DNA of 64,000 nt from Defluviitaleaceae bacterium. GTDB lineage: Bacteria; Bacillota; Clostridia; Lachnospirales; WQUN01. This document shows, in pieces, positions 1-10,056 of the stretch; the stretch's first letter is position 1, and each line of letters opens with the position of its first letter. The translations under genes and the position numbers were made by a program. The stretch is from assembly GCA_009781725.1 (NCBI GenBank), contig WQVF01000004.1:25073-89072 (forward strand). The letters run 5' to 3'. The notes under the pieces are model-generated. The model saw only the letters and a program-made list of their open reading frames with translations. It was not told where the DNA came from and made no database searches.

Positions 1-1
1 C

Positions 2-3000
2 CATTCCTATGGCACATTTGAAACACATTACCATGTAGCAGAAGCATATGGTGAATACGAAGCATATTATGGTGACGAAGCTGTATCTGAAGAACATTAC
101 GATGAAAACAAGGACTACATCATTATAACAATAACACCCTCAGGAGGGGTAATCGGATATGGCCTAGTACCATTTAGCTCAGGCATTTTTGTTCATTTTA
201 ACTCTAATGGTGCTAATCCTATGCCAGATGGTTCGCAGGCTCGTGAGGTACAAGAAGGCTCATTCACTGTCGGGGCTGGTGGTATGCCCATTCTCCCAGG
301 CGGAGGGCCTCTAGGGAATGTTCAGTTTATGTCCTGGAATTTTCAACAGGATGGTATGGGGCAAGTATTTGATCATGATACCCCAATTACCCAAGACACA
401 ACCGTGTATGCCCAGTGGGGTTACTTGGTAACATTTAGCGACGGTAATCCAACACTAAACATGCCACCTAATACTCATCCTCTTCATCCTACGTACCCAG
501 GTAATCCTACATTCCATGGGCCACGACTTGTCCCTATTGGCGGATTTTCATTTCAAACAGCAAACGCCCAGTTCGACTGGGTTAATATAGCTTGGCCTAA
601 TCCACCAACCAAACCAGGTCATACCTTTACCGGCTGGGATATTATAGAGCCAGGATCCGGCTCTGGTGGACTTGGTACTCCCGCAACCCCATTTACCGGC
701 ACTACTGTTATTACCAATGTTACAGAGCTGTGGGCACGATGGACGTTAAACCCAATACCTACGGTAACATTTGACCCCCAAGGCGGAGTATTGGGTAGTA
801 ATCTCACCGGTGGCGCGGCACAATCCTTAACGCGTCAGTCTTTTGTAGGTATGACCGTTTTCCAATCATCCGGTGTCCCCCCATCACTACTTACACAGCG
901 TCCCAATACCAGTACCGCATGGCCTCGTTCTGCACCGCAAATACTACCAGGGCCGGGTCAAAGTAATATGACATTGGCAAACTGGTGGACACAGCCAGGA
1001 GGGTGGGCTACAGCAGGTAATACTTACTGGTCAGGACCCGGTGCTGCAAATACTTATCAGACCGCTGCTGTATGGCATCCTTATAACCTGGCACATTACG
1101 CCATTGTTGATAATGATATTACCGTTTATGCCAACTGGGTATTTAGAATGCACTTCCATCCTAATGGCGGGCGTGTTGTTGGGCAAGTTGGCGGCAATTG
1201 GCATTTTTGGTCACCATATGATCGTTGGGATTGGAACTTCCGCGATATGCCTGTTACCACACCTGCCGCGGAAAGAACGGTAGGCAATTCCAGGGTTTAT
1301 AGAAATGGGCACTTTGTGCAAGGTTTACCCGATGACCCAATGGAGGGGCCTACAACTATCCATATATTTGCAGGTTGGTGGAGTCACCCGGTAGAAGCTT
1401 ATATCCCAATAGGCTCGGAACCGGCGGGTGTGTATCAGATTACAAATGCCACACCACTTACCGGAAACAGAACTGTATATGCCCGCTGGCTTATCCCCGG
1501 AGGGGGGACTCCAGTTAACATAGCCTTTAATGTTGCCCAAAATGGGGGTAACTGGCCGGTACACAATAGCCCAGGAGTGATGGTTGGCAATCTAAACCAC
1601 AATATCACCCGCGTTGTAGGGCAAATTTACAGACCATACTTGCCTGAAAGAGCCGGTCACATGTTTTACGGTTGGTTCCCCAACCCCGATGGCACTGGTG
1701 AACGCTTTACTCGCCATATATTATCAACTACCCCGGATACGTTGTACGCAGTATTTTTACCCTATGTTCGTGTAGTATTTGACCTGCAATACGGCGTTGC
1801 TAATGACTATCCCCAAACAGTCTGCGCTAACGCCGTGGCTCTTGAGCGCAGGGTGCCTATTGGGCGTACATTGGATGAGTTTATCCCTCTGTGGCACAGT
1901 GGTGACATTGGTATAGTGCTTCCGTCAACGCCTCCGGGAGGAACACCTGTACGCACTCCATGGTATGGATATTTTGCTACATGGCGGCTTCATTGGTGGG
2001 TTGTCACCAGGCCTCACCATGAAGTACATGATCGCGACTGGGGCTCTCGCTATTCTTCCCATTGGAATACGACATATGACGGTAGCGGCGGTACTGATGC
2101 CATCTTTACAGGAAATACGCCTGTTTGGGATCCGGGTGGTGGTTATCTTAGGGTTTACGCACAGTGGAGGGCTCAAGTTGTATTTATTGCTAATCCTCCC
2201 GGCTTCTCTATGGAGCGTTGGGCTAGTGTTGCAATAGGACATTCATTTAATAGCCATATGACCCATCCGCATAGTCCGGGGAGGCCTGCGCCGGTATTTC
2301 CGACACTGGCAACTTGGCCTGAACTTTCCGTTGTTCCACATGCACTTCTTGGATGGAATACCGCAGCTGATGGGTCAGGAACTTGGTTTACACCCGAGAC
2401 CATAGTAAGCCGTAACGCGGCAAACCCATCATATCCCGGGGTAGGCGGTATAGGTAATCCCCTTATTCTTTATGCTATATGGTCTGACTATGTAGTTTTT
2501 AATCATGGTGCCGCCCCGCCATCGGTAATACTTCCCCATCATCAATATAGGTCGGTTTCGCCTCTTGGCCAGCCGCTATCTGCCGGTGTCAGCCCCATTG
2601 CTGGTCCTGGAGGTACTTTTCCAACAGGTATACCTGTCCCGGCACCGGTATGGTCAGAGCATGAGTTTATAGGCTGGAATACACAGCGTGACGGTTTTGG
2701 CGTTTGGGTAACAAACACATTCCAAGTTGTAAGACCGATACAAGTCTATGCGATATGGAATGCGACTGTTATATTCAACGCGACAGGGGGCACGGTTGTC
2801 GAAACTCAAGGCCAACCGGCGCGTGGGCTAACATCGCCAGTAACTGTGCGAGCCCTTACCGAAATAGGGCGAGATGGTTCTAATCCGCTGTTAATAGGCC
2901 CCCAACCAATGGCCCATTTAGATCCTCAGCGTCCTCACGTCCGAGGCCCTTGGGAGTTTGTACATTGGAACACCCACAGATGGGGTTTGCTTAACGACAC

Positions 3001-4357
3001 AGGATATATATACACATATTACAACCGGATTGTACCCCATAACATGAACCTGTATGCACAGTGGCAAACAAATGTTATCTTTGATTTGGATGGCGGTAAT
3101 ATAGAAGGCAATCCGGCAGATGTAACACGCACCGCCGTACCAGAGCTATCTATTATGGACAACCGCCCAGTAGGGCAGGGTATGCCCCCAGACCCTGTAA
3201 GACAATATTATACATTCGTGGGCTGGGAGCGGGAGATATGGTGCACTATAGAGGATGACTATATCTGGGTTCCCTTTACAGGGCAATGTGAGATAAACGA
3301 GCCGAATATACTGGTTGTGGCACGTTGGGTAAGAAACTTGATTCCTTTTGAATTTATTAAAACAAATGATGGATTTTATTTCGATGGAATAAATCTGGAA
3401 CCGCTAGCTGGCGCAGTGTTTAGCCTATGGCGGCAAGTTGATACCAGTGGCGTGATTACATGGCAACAAGTTGAAATCAATCCAGGTGCGGTTTTCCCCG
3501 CCAGTGTTTATGAGTTGGCAAGTGCCCCTGTTACTGGGGCTGTAGGGCTTATGCTTACACATGATTCCGTATATCGTTTACGAGAAATATCCGTACCAGC
3601 TCCGTTTAGTCTCCCACCAGATGGACATTACTGGGAGATTACAACCGGTACATCAAGTGTAACCAGTATAACTCGCATCCATCCAGATGCCGCTCTTATT
3701 TATCGTATCCCAGAACTTAGATTTAGCGACGATGTTTGGCGTTTGGCAAATATGCGCGATGTAGTCTTCCGTTTCCATAAAACTGATTGGGGGCTTTACG
3801 CAAACGAAGGCCATCCAAACCACCCATGGGAGTTTTTGCTGGCAGGCGCGCAGTTTAGGATGTTCCGTTTTATTGGCACAAGCCTTGGTGTAGGTGAGCA
3901 AGTCATATTTAATGCAGACGGTACTCTAGCCGACCCCACGCGCTGGGAGGAAATTACTCAGCATCTAAACCGTACAACAAGCACAGGGTTAACAGGTGCA
4001 GGCCAATATATTAGATATGATATAGACCCAAGGTATGTGTATCATATTGTAGAGTCTGTATCCCCGCCAGGATATGCACCGCCGTGGGGACAGTGGCGGA
4101 TTAATGTAGTGCACGTTGCGTCGACTGGATTAGTGACCCAAGTAGTAACAATTGGCGACTCATTTACACCTGGCTTTATACAAGTCCCCACAGTTACAAA
4201 TTACTGGTTTGTAGGCAACAGACCTCAGCTTGAGCTTCCTCTGACAGGCGGTGATGGTGTTTCGACTTTTACCATGGCAGCAGGGTTTTCGATTGTGTGT
4301 ATAGCAGGCGCAATATTATTTATGTTTATTGCTAAGAAGAAACATAGGAATAAGTAA
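2..4357 (+). CDS. LPxTG-anchored surface protein with InlB-type repeats (5' partial)
   Basis: The frame is open from base 2, so the start lies before the window; 1451 residues are visible. The first 40 or so residues are rich in Tyr, Glu and His, like the N-terminal region of the other giant surface protein at 59339-63295. About ten Listeria-Bacteroides (InlB B-type, Flg_new) repeats follow. Each begins with a strand such as VTFDPQGG or VIFDLDGG and ends in YAQW, YARW or YAIW. They are longer than the usual 65-70 residues of the family. Two SpaA/Cna-B-like prealbumin domains follow (FEFIKTND...LAGAVFSLW and FRFHKTD...LAGAQFRMF...PPGYAPP). The C-terminus is LPLTGG, a hydrophobic helix and KKKHRNK, a sortase sorting signal. 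The protein should be covalently wall-linked and act in adhesion or surface display. No sortase gene is in the window. Confidence 0.88.
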   Translation, partial: HSYGTFETHYHVAEAYGEYEAYYGDEAVSEEHYDENKDYIIITITPSGGVIGYGLVPFSSGIFVHFNSNGANPMPDGSQAREVQEGSFTVGAGGMPILPGGGPLGNVQFMSWNFQQDGMGQVFDHDTPITQDTTVYAQWGYLVTFSDGNPTLNMPPNTHPLHPTYPGNPTFHGPRLVPIGGFSFQTANAQFDWVNIAWPNPPTKPGHTFTGWDIIEPGSGSGGLGTPATPFTGTTVITNVTELWARWTLNPIPTVTFDPQGGVLGSNLTGGAAQSLTRQSFVGMTVFQSSGVPPSLLTQRPNTSTAWPRSAPQILPGPGQSNMTLANWWTQPGGWATAGNTYWSGPGAANTYQTAAVWHPYNLAHYAIVDNDITVYANWVFRMHFHPNGGRVVGQVGGNWHFWSPYDRWDWNFRDMPVTTPAAERTVGNSRVYRNGHFVQGLPDDPMEGPTTIHIFAGWWSHPVEAYIPIGSEPAGVYQITNATPLTGNRTVYARWLIPGGGTPVNIAFNVAQNGGNWPVHNSPGVMVGNLNHNITRVVGQIYRPYLPERAGHMFYGWFPNPDGTGERFTRHILSTTPDTLYAVFLPYVRVVFDLQYGVANDYPQTVCANAVALERRVPIGRTLDEFIPLWHSGDIGIVLPSTPPGGTPVRTPWYGYFATWRLHWWVVTRPHHEVHDRDWGSRYSSHWNTTYDGSGGTDAIFTGNTPVWDPGGGYLRVYAQWRAQVVFIANPPGFSMERWASVAIGHSFNSHMTHPHSPGRPAPVFPTLATWPELSVVPHALLGWNTAADGSGTWFTPETIVSRNAANPSYPGVGGIGNPLILYAIWSDYVVFNHGAAPPSVILPHHQYRSVSPLGQPLSAGVSPIAGPGGTFPTGIPVPAPVWSEHEFIGWNTQRDGFGVWVTNTFQVVRPIQVYAIWNATVIFNATGGTVVETQGQPARGLTSPVTVRALTEIGRDGSNPLLIGPQPMAHLDPQRPHVRGPWEFVHWNTHRWGLLNDTGYIYTYYNRIVPHNMNLYAQWQTNVIFDLDGGNIEGNPADVTRTAVPELSIMDNRPVGQGMPPDPVRQYYTFVGWEREIWCTIEDDYIWVPFTGQCEINEPNILVVARWVRNLIPFEFIKTNDGFYFDGINLEPLAGAVFSLWRQVDTSGVITWQQVEINPGAVFPASVYELASAPVTGAVGLMLTHDSVYRLREISVPAPFSLPPDGHYWEITTGTSSVTSITRIHPDAALIYRIPELRFSDDVWRLANMRDVVFRFHKTDWGLYANEGHPNHPWEFLLAGAQFRMFRFIGTSLGVGEQVIFNADGTLADPTRWEEITQHLNRTTSTGLTGAGQYIRYDIDPRYVYHIVESVSPPGYAPPWGQWRINVVHVASTGLVTQVVTIGDSFTPGFIQVPTVTNYWFVGNRPQLELPLTGGDGVSTFTMAAGFSIVCIAGAILFMFIAKKKHRNK

Positions 4358-4380
4358 GCTCGTTTAGTACTTTCCTTCAC

Positions 4381-4427
4381 AAAAAAGACTGACGCGAACT
4401 TTATGGGTTCATCATCAGTCTTTTTTG
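4381..4427 (+). terminator. Rho-independent terminator after surface protein gene
   Basis: A 12-base arm AAAAAAGACTGA (4381-4392) pairs with TCAGTCTTTTTT (4415-4426). The right arm ends in a T run, and the arm pair starts 23 bases after the stop codon. The A run on the left arm means it may also work on the minus strand. Confidence 0.75.
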
Positions 4428-4463
4428 CTAACAACGCAACTGTAATGGCTCCCGAATATCCAC

Positions 4464-4581
4464 TATAGTGAAATAATTCGAAATCGGTCTCGCCTGTCGC
4501 GGCAAAATCGCCCTAAAACGCCTTATTTCGGCGTTTCAGGGTGCCGCTCGGGCGAGACCGTTTCTCATTGATTTCACTATA
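4464..4581. repeat. Palindromic dispersed repeat, family B, copy 1
   Basis: The element is bounded by TATAGTGAAAT and its complement ATTTCACTATA. Inside these are a second arm pair, GGTCTCGCC and GGGCGAGACC, and a smaller stem around CGCC...GGCG. It is homologous in inverted orientation to 58165-58268. Both have one end with AATTCGAAAT and the other with ATGAGAAAC, and both keep GCCTGTCGC just inside the AATTCGAAAT end. The remaining DNA of this intergenic stretch (4358-4939) shows no gene I can support. Confidence 0.7.
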
Positions 4582-4939
4582 TGTCTTAATCTTTGGCAGA
4601 AGCAGTTGATTGGACCAATAAAATAGAGCTTGCTGAACCGCCCGAAAACGCTTCACACACTCTAATCTTAAATTTATAGCACAACAACGTAACGGCTCGA
4701 TTGAGAAATCACTCGGGTCTTTTTATAGAAAAATACTTGTCCTAACAACAGAGCTCTGGACGGTGACATAATACGTGGCTTGCTAGAAATGGCTAAATAC
4801 TATGATGATTATGCACTCCTGCCACAAGCCATACAAACCCATATATTTCAAATACCATTCAAAATAATATGCTAATGCTTTGGGGACTATATTCTATATA
4901 AAAATAGTAACAGTCGGGCATTTTGGAGTTGAGAGCAAT

Positions 4940-5635
4940 ATGGAAGAAGTTCTAAGGCAGGAGAAGAAATATCTTATAGGCTTTGATAGGTACTATTATC
5001 TATCCCGTCAATTGTCCCGCATACTTGAGGAAGATACACATAGTAGTGGGGATGGATATCTGATTCGCTCCTTATACTTTGATGATATAGATGATACAGA
5101 TTATGAGGAAAAAATAAACGGTGTGGAGGTACGTAAAAAGATACGGCTACGCAACTATGGCCCAAGTTCTGACGTAGCTAAGTTGGAACTAAAGCAGAAG
5201 CAGGGCCAGTGGCAAAAAAAGCGCTCATTACCGCTGGATAAGGAAAAAGCCCTTGATCTTATATATGGCAATTATTCGGTATTGCTTGAGTGTAAATCAG
5301 ATTTTGCAGACGAGTGCTTTGGCATTATGAGTATGCGCTGCTACCGGCCTAAGGCCGTTGTGACATATAACCGTAAAGTATATGTTGCAAAAGAAAACGA
5401 AACGCGTATAACCTTTGACCACAATATTAGGGGGTCGGAGTCTTTCTTCGATATTTTTTCTAATAATTTGGTAGAAAATCCGATATTTGATTCATATATG
5501 GTCGTGCTTGAGGTCAAATACAATAATTTTTTGCTTAGTTATATTAAAGACATAATCCAGTCCAGCAACGAAAGCGAACGGGCTATCAGCAAATACTGCT
5601 TAGGACGGCCTCTTCTTGATAATTATTATTGGTAG
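4940..5635 (+). CDS. VTC-domain polyphosphate polymerase-like protein
   Basis: This 231-residue protein is essentially a single VTC domain, the tunnel-fold catalytic domain known from the eukaryotic vacuolar polyphosphate polymerase and from bacterial 'polyphosphate polymerase domain' proteins. Charged motifs that line the tunnel are visible: EKKY near residue 8, RSLYFDD, KKIRLRNYG, KLELKQKQ, YNRKVY, TRITFDHNI and LEVKYN. No signal peptide or membrane segment is seen, so it should act in the cytoplasm. The start is the ATG at 4940 (Met-Glu-Glu-Val), which has GGAG 11 bases upstream; the frame could extend to a TTG at 4880 but the extra residues look non-homologous. It is the first gene of a six-gene operon with DUF4956 and CotH genes, a pairing known in other Firmicutes. 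Polymerase activity is inferred from the family. Confidence 0.85.
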   Translation: MEEVLRQEKKYLIGFDRYYYLSRQLSRILEEDTHSSGDGYLIRSLYFDDIDDTDYEEKINGVEVRKKIRLRNYGPSSDVAKLELKQKQGQWQKKRSLPLDKEKALDLIYGNYSVLLECKSDFADECFGIMSMRCYRPKAVVTYNRKVYVAKENETRITFDHNIRGSESFFDIFSNNLVENPIFDSYMVVLEVKYNNFLLSYIKDIIQSSNESERAISKYCLGRPLLDNYYW

Positions 5636-5716
5636 TGTGGATTAGGTCAAACATAAAATAACCAGAATACAACCATACTATTTTTGCGTATAACAGCTTG
5701 TCGAATGGAGACTAAT

Positions 5717-6394
5717 ATGACTGGTGCATTAAGAGATCTTGTAAATCAAAGTGGTAATCTAACGCTTCAGGAAATTGCTATCCGTATAGCCATCGCGTCT
5801 GTATTAAGCATGGTAATTTACGTCTCGTATTGGTATACGCATACGGGTACATCTTACAGCGGTAAGTTTAATGTCTCGTTGGTTACAATAACCATTTTGA
5901 CCTGTACTGTCATGACGGTTATTGGTAATAACATAGCCTTGTCCCTTGGTATGGCCGGAGCATTGTCCATTGTGCGTTTCCGTACTGCGATAAAGGACTC
6001 CAGAGATACGGCATATATTTTTTGGTCGGTTATTGTTGGGTTATGTAGCGGTGTTGCCGACTTCTGGACTGCGGTTTTTGGTAGTGTTGCAGTGTTTGTA
6101 GTACTGCTGATAATGGGCAAAGTCCGCAACGAAAATAGGATTTTGCTTATTATAAAAGGCAATCGTAGCCTTGAGAAAGATATCGAAGGGACTGTGTTTA
6201 CGTTTTTTAACAGGAAAGCACTTTTGCGGGTAAAAAATACAACAGTTGAGTCATTAGAGCTGATATACGAACTTGATAGGCACACATATAACCTTGCTTA
6301 TAAAGGAGGAAAAAGCATTACACAACTCTTATACGAAAAAGAAGGTATGGCATACGTAAACGTCGTTACCCAAAACGATGAAATAAGCGGGTGA
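5717..6394 (+). CDS. DUF4956 membrane protein
   Basis: The protein has 225 residues and about four hydrophobic segments in its first 130 residues (for example IAIASVLSMVIYVSYWY and VSLVTITILTCTVMTVIG). The hallmark stretch of DUF4956 is LSLGMAGALSIVRFRTAIKD, followed by a soluble C-terminal domain of about 90 residues. The ATG at 5717 is chosen because GGAG lies 6 bases upstream; ATG 5705 and TTG 5684 are in frame upstream. The family has no established biochemical role but is often found beside VTC-domain proteins, as here. A plausible inference is that it helps localise or feed the VTC enzyme at the membrane. Confidence 0.82.
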   Translation: MTGALRDLVNQSGNLTLQEIAIRIAIASVLSMVIYVSYWYTHTGTSYSGKFNVSLVTITILTCTVMTVIGNNIALSLGMAGALSIVRFRTAIKDSRDTAYIFWSVIVGLCSGVADFWTAVFGSVAVFVVLLIMGKVRNENRILLIIKGNRSLEKDIEGTVFTFFNRKALLRVKNTTVESLELIYELDRHTYNLAYKGGKSITQLLYEKEGMAYVNVVTQNDEISG

Positions 6395-6398
6395 TTTC

Positions 6399-7952
6399 AT
6401 GCGAAAAAGCATTGTTGATTATGTCGGTTCTTTTATTGTGATAATAATTGCAATTTTGATTTTTCTATATTTTGGCAGGACGGGTCACTCAACAAGATAT
6501 CATCAGCATATGAGAAGCCCCAGTGAGGTCGATCTACATGTATGCACACGTTGCAGCCAGGATGTTTTCTTGTGTACACATCTACCAATAATATCAATTG
6601 ATACCAATAATCAGGATATTCCAGGTCGCCCTCTTGGGTTTGGCATGGAAAATACCTCATGGGAAATGCGGAACACATTTCACACAACCCCTGAGGGTGA
6701 AACGGAAATATTAGCCCACATAACTGTAATAGATAACACTAACGACTGGAACCATCTTACCGATACTCCCGCATTTGAATCATTGGCCGCTATGCGCCTA
6801 CGTGGTAACTCGTCTCGTTTTTTTGACAAACCAAATTATCGCATACGCCTTGTTGATGAAAACGGTTACAATAATCGGTTGCCACTGCTTGGTATAGAAC
6901 CGGGTCACGAATGGGCACTACATGGTCCCTTTTTAGACAAAACACTAATGCGAAACTATATGTGGATGAATATCGCCGCAGATGTAATAAGAGGGCCATT
7001 TGTGCCTAATGTGCGTTTTTTTGAGCTGATATTAAACGGGGAATATCAAGGGCTTTATGTGCTTATTGAAACTTTAAGGGTAGAGCCTAACCGCATAAGT
7101 TTAAACCGATACAGGTCAGGTATGCCTGAGACTAGTTACCTTTTTCGCATTGAATGGAACCGGCATTCCTACAGAAATATAGAAATCTTTAGCGGGTACA
7201 CACTAAGGCTTGAAAGAGAGAGTATAGTTGAGCTTTTGTACCCTACGTATTTAAACCATAGTGAAAGAGTGCGAAATTATGTTATGGGTAGCATAAACTC
7301 TTTAGAGCGTTTTTTGTATTCATCAGAAATGCTACACGACCCACGCTCTATTGAAGGATACATTGACATCAACTCCTTTGTAGACTTTTTTATCATTAAC
7401 GATTTCATAGGCAATAATGACCTATTTGCAGGCTCTACCTATTTCCATAAAGACATAAGGGGTAGACTTATTGCAGGACCAGTATGGGACTTTAACAATA
7501 TATTTGATAATTTTTTCTTAATAATGCCCGTAGACGAATTTTATCTTAACGGACGTGGCTGGTTTGATAGGTTGTTTATGTCACCATATTTCACAGAACA
7601 GGTAGTACGCCGCTGGAATAATTTAAGGCAAAATATCTTGTCAGAAGAAAGACTTGTAAACTATATGGACGAAGTAGTCGAATGGCTTGGTAGTGCCATC
7701 GACCGTAATTTTGACATATGGGGATACAGTTTTGATTATAGAAATTTAAGCACCAGCTCACGCCGTTTCCCAAGACCGGAAGAGCGGCTTGAAGGACTCA
7801 CAGAAGCGGACCTTAATCCGTCTAGCTTTGAAGAGGCTATGGAGCAGAAGCGTGACTTCATGGTAGAACGCGGTCGATGGATGGACAAGCATATAGATAT
7901 GCTGCAGCAATATAGTCACCCCTCCAGACATGCGTTGTGGCATTTGCCTTAG
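6399..7952 (+). CDS. CotH kinase family protein, membrane-anchored
   Basis: The protein has 517 residues, with an N-terminal membrane anchor at about residues 10-27 (FIVIIIAILIFLYFG) and an extracellular CotH domain. CotH proteins are atypical protein kinases; the Bacillus member phosphorylates spore coat proteins. Visible motifs are LRGNSSRFFDKPNYRIRL with the ATP-site lysine region, LIET in the middle, NDFIGNNDLFAGSTYF, and the metal-binding GPVWDFNN. It lies 4 bases after the DUF4956 gene. A pair of cysteines near residues 45 and 48 (CTRC) sits just outside the membrane. In non-sporulation clusters with VTC and DUF4956 genes the substrate is unknown; phosphorylation of an envelope protein or glycan is an inference. 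Confidence 0.85.
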   Translation: MRKSIVDYVGSFIVIIIAILIFLYFGRTGHSTRYHQHMRSPSEVDLHVCTRCSQDVFLCTHLPIISIDTNNQDIPGRPLGFGMENTSWEMRNTFHTTPEGETEILAHITVIDNTNDWNHLTDTPAFESLAAMRLRGNSSRFFDKPNYRIRLVDENGYNNRLPLLGIEPGHEWALHGPFLDKTLMRNYMWMNIAADVIRGPFVPNVRFFELILNGEYQGLYVLIETLRVEPNRISLNRYRSGMPETSYLFRIEWNRHSYRNIEIFSGYTLRLERESIVELLYPTYLNHSERVRNYVMGSINSLERFLYSSEMLHDPRSIEGYIDINSFVDFFIINDFIGNNDLFAGSTYFHKDIRGRLIAGPVWDFNNIFDNFFLIMPVDEFYLNGRGWFDRLFMSPYFTEQVVRRWNNLRQNILSEERLVNYMDEVVEWLGSAIDRNFDIWGYSFDYRNLSTSSRRFPRPEERLEGLTEADLNPSSFEEAMEQKRDFMVERGRWMDKHIDMLQQYSHPSRHALWHLP

Positions 7953-7970
7953 GATTGGGGTGCGAGTGAT

Positions 7971-10055
7971 ATGCTAAAATATCTGGTTTCTGTTTTTGTC
8001 TTGATGATGCTGGCTGCCATTGCTTTTTACGCATATTTTTATATGGGTTTTTTTATAGACTTCCGCCCTAACGCAACCGTGCATGTTGTTTTCCGCGCAG
8101 ATGATAATGGTATCTATAAGGATGACAGTGAAGAACCTCTACTGCTGCGTGGTGTTGAGATTATCTCCTTTGTGCCTGGGCAGTCATATTGGGAGCTAGG
8201 TGCGAAAAAAAAGGATTACTTACGCTGGTTTGAGCAAATCGAGGATATGGGTGCTACAGTTGTGTACGCAGCCAATATAATGCATAGCAGCTTTTACGAC
8301 GCGCTGTATCAGCATAATAAAACCAGTGAAAACGGTCTCATGCTTATCCAGGGTGTAGGGGATACACATTACCATACAGATAGTGAAGAATTATCACAAT
8401 CGCTAAGAAAAGTCATAGATATTATACATGGCAATAGGATTGATTTGCTTAATGAAAATGGCATACAAGTCTTTATGCGCGACATTTCCCCTTGGGTTGT
8501 TGGGTTTGTTGTTGGCGCTGAGTGGAATCCAGATGCAATAGCCTATATCAATAACAATGTTGATATGCCGGATAGCTTCCAAGGCAGTTTTTTTAGCACC
8601 TCCGAAGACGCTAACCGGTTTGAAGCAATGCTAGCTCAAGTGATGGATAGCGCAACAAGTTACGAAACCCGCCGCTTTAAAACGCAGCGGCCAATCAGCT
8701 TTATCGCAAATCCCCTAACCGATTTTCTTGAATATGAAATCATTTATGCAGCACAATTGCGCAAATACGTGCAAACTGATTATGAAAATATTATCCCTTC
8801 GGAAGATATGCAAGCAGGTGTATTTGCTGCTTATCGCCTTTTTCATTTTACGGATGATTTTTTGAGCCTATTAACTCCTAATCAAAAGAGTATCCTTGCC
8901 CCATTATTGGATGATTTAGATATCAATTGCAACTTTAATGGTTATTTGGATTTATTGACCCGCTATCACACAATGCCGGTAGTGGCGGTAGGATTTGGAA
9001 TATCCGCTAGTCGTGTCCCGACACGTATAGATGATACGCCTTACAACGAAAGGCAACAGGGTGAGGGTTTAGCCATGATAAGTACCCAGCTAGAAACAAA
9101 AGGCTGGGCTGGCAATATAATTTCTACCTGGCAAGACAACTGGGAAAGACGTACCTGGAACACTGCCTTTGCCACTGACCCATGGCGCAACCAATACTGG
9201 CGCAACTTGCAATCTCAAACCCAGGGGTATGGGCTTATGTCCTTTGACCCAGGTGCCTATAGCCGCCCTGTTTTGATAGATGGCAGCCCAGATGAATGGG
9301 ATGAATCTCATCTTGTTCACACAGATAACAGTATAAGCATCTATGCCAAACAAAGTGTTGAAGGGCTTTACTTGCTGGTGCGGGGGAATAACGTAAGCCC
9401 AGGCAGTAAGATGTACTTGCCAATTATGGTAACCCCAAAGTCTGGCACATCAATCTACGAACATCTTGAATTTGCTAGGCCTTCAAATTTTCTGCTTATA
9501 TTAAATGGTGAAACTAACACCCGGTTAATGGTAAACATGCGAAGCAACGCAACATTCATGCGCTTCCATGAAGAGATAACGGGCGAAAACCCTTTTGCCT
9601 TTGTACCTTCAAGGTGGGAATCTGAGTTTGTACCAATTTTGATAGCACAACAAAACAATTTAATATTTAACCAACATGAATTGCTCACAATTACAACGCG
9701 CAGACTGTTTTCCCGGGAAACAGGGCTGCTTACGCATGGGATAAACGACCCAGCGCATGATAATTTTAATTCTCTAGCGGACTTTTGTTATGGCGATAAC
9801 TTAGTTGAAATAAGGCTGCCATGGATGATGTTAAACTTTTTTGACCCCTCCACTACGCAAGTACATGACGACTATTATGACAAATTTGGTGTCGAGGGAT
9901 TACCAATAAGCGATATATATATAGGTATTGCCCGAACTGATTCTGACTACGTAGCAATGTCGCCAGTACGACTGAAACCATGGAGAGGTAATCTGCAATT
10001 TCATGAAAGATTAAAGCTTTCATATTTCATTATGCAAGAAGCATGGAGGCAATAA
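7971..10055 (+). CDS. Membrane-anchored TIM-barrel glycosidase-like protein
   Basis: The protein has 694 residues with an N-terminal anchor (residues 1-25) followed by a domain resembling glycoside hydrolase family 2/5 TIM barrels. Visible are LLLRGVEI, KKDYLRWFEQIEDMGATVV, GAEWNPD, and a late barrel strand VVAVGFGISASR. A block GWAGNIISTWQDNWERRTWN is typical of barrel proteins found with polysaccharide synthases. The C-terminal part begins with IDGSPDEWD and looks like a CBM9/DOMON-type beta-sandwich. In relatives as I remember them, the position of the Gly in VGFG is often Glu (EFG), so the nucleophile may be missing. It sits between the CotH and HEAT-repeat genes. A role in trimming or binding an exported glycan is inferred. 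Confidence 0.65.
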   Translation: MLKYLVSVFVLMMLAAIAFYAYFYMGFFIDFRPNATVHVVFRADDNGIYKDDSEEPLLLRGVEIISFVPGQSYWELGAKKKDYLRWFEQIEDMGATVVYAANIMHSSFYDALYQHNKTSENGLMLIQGVGDTHYHTDSEELSQSLRKVIDIIHGNRIDLLNENGIQVFMRDISPWVVGFVVGAEWNPDAIAYINNNVDMPDSFQGSFFSTSEDANRFEAMLAQVMDSATSYETRRFKTQRPISFIANPLTDFLEYEIIYAAQLRKYVQTDYENIIPSEDMQAGVFAAYRLFHFTDDFLSLLTPNQKSILAPLLDDLDINCNFNGYLDLLTRYHTMPVVAVGFGISASRVPTRIDDTPYNERQQGEGLAMISTQLETKGWAGNIISTWQDNWERRTWNTAFATDPWRNQYWRNLQSQTQGYGLMSFDPGAYSRPVLIDGSPDEWDESHLVHTDNSISIYAKQSVEGLYLLVRGNNVSPGSKMYLPIMVTPKSGTSIYEHLEFARPSNFLLILNGETNTRLMVNMRSNATFMRFHEEITGENPFAFVPSRWESEFVPILIAQQNNLIFNQHELLTITTRRLFSRETGLLTHGINDPAHDNFNSLADFCYGDNLVEIRLPWMMLNFFDPSTTQVHDDYYDKFGVEGLPISDIYIGIARTDSDYVAMSPVRLKPWRGNLQFHERLKLSYFIMQEAWRQ

Positions 10056-10056
10056 A

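Noticed and set aside
4381..4581. A CRISPR array was considered because of nearby palindromes.
   Set aside because: There is no regular repeat-spacer spacing anywhere in the window and no cas gene.
4733..4874. A short in-frame stretch reading NNRALDGDIIRGLLEMAKYYDDYALLPQAIQ that looks protein-like, possibly a remnant of a regulator gene.
   Set aside because: It is only about 45 codons, has stops on both sides and no start or ribosome binding site, and I cannot name a parent gene.
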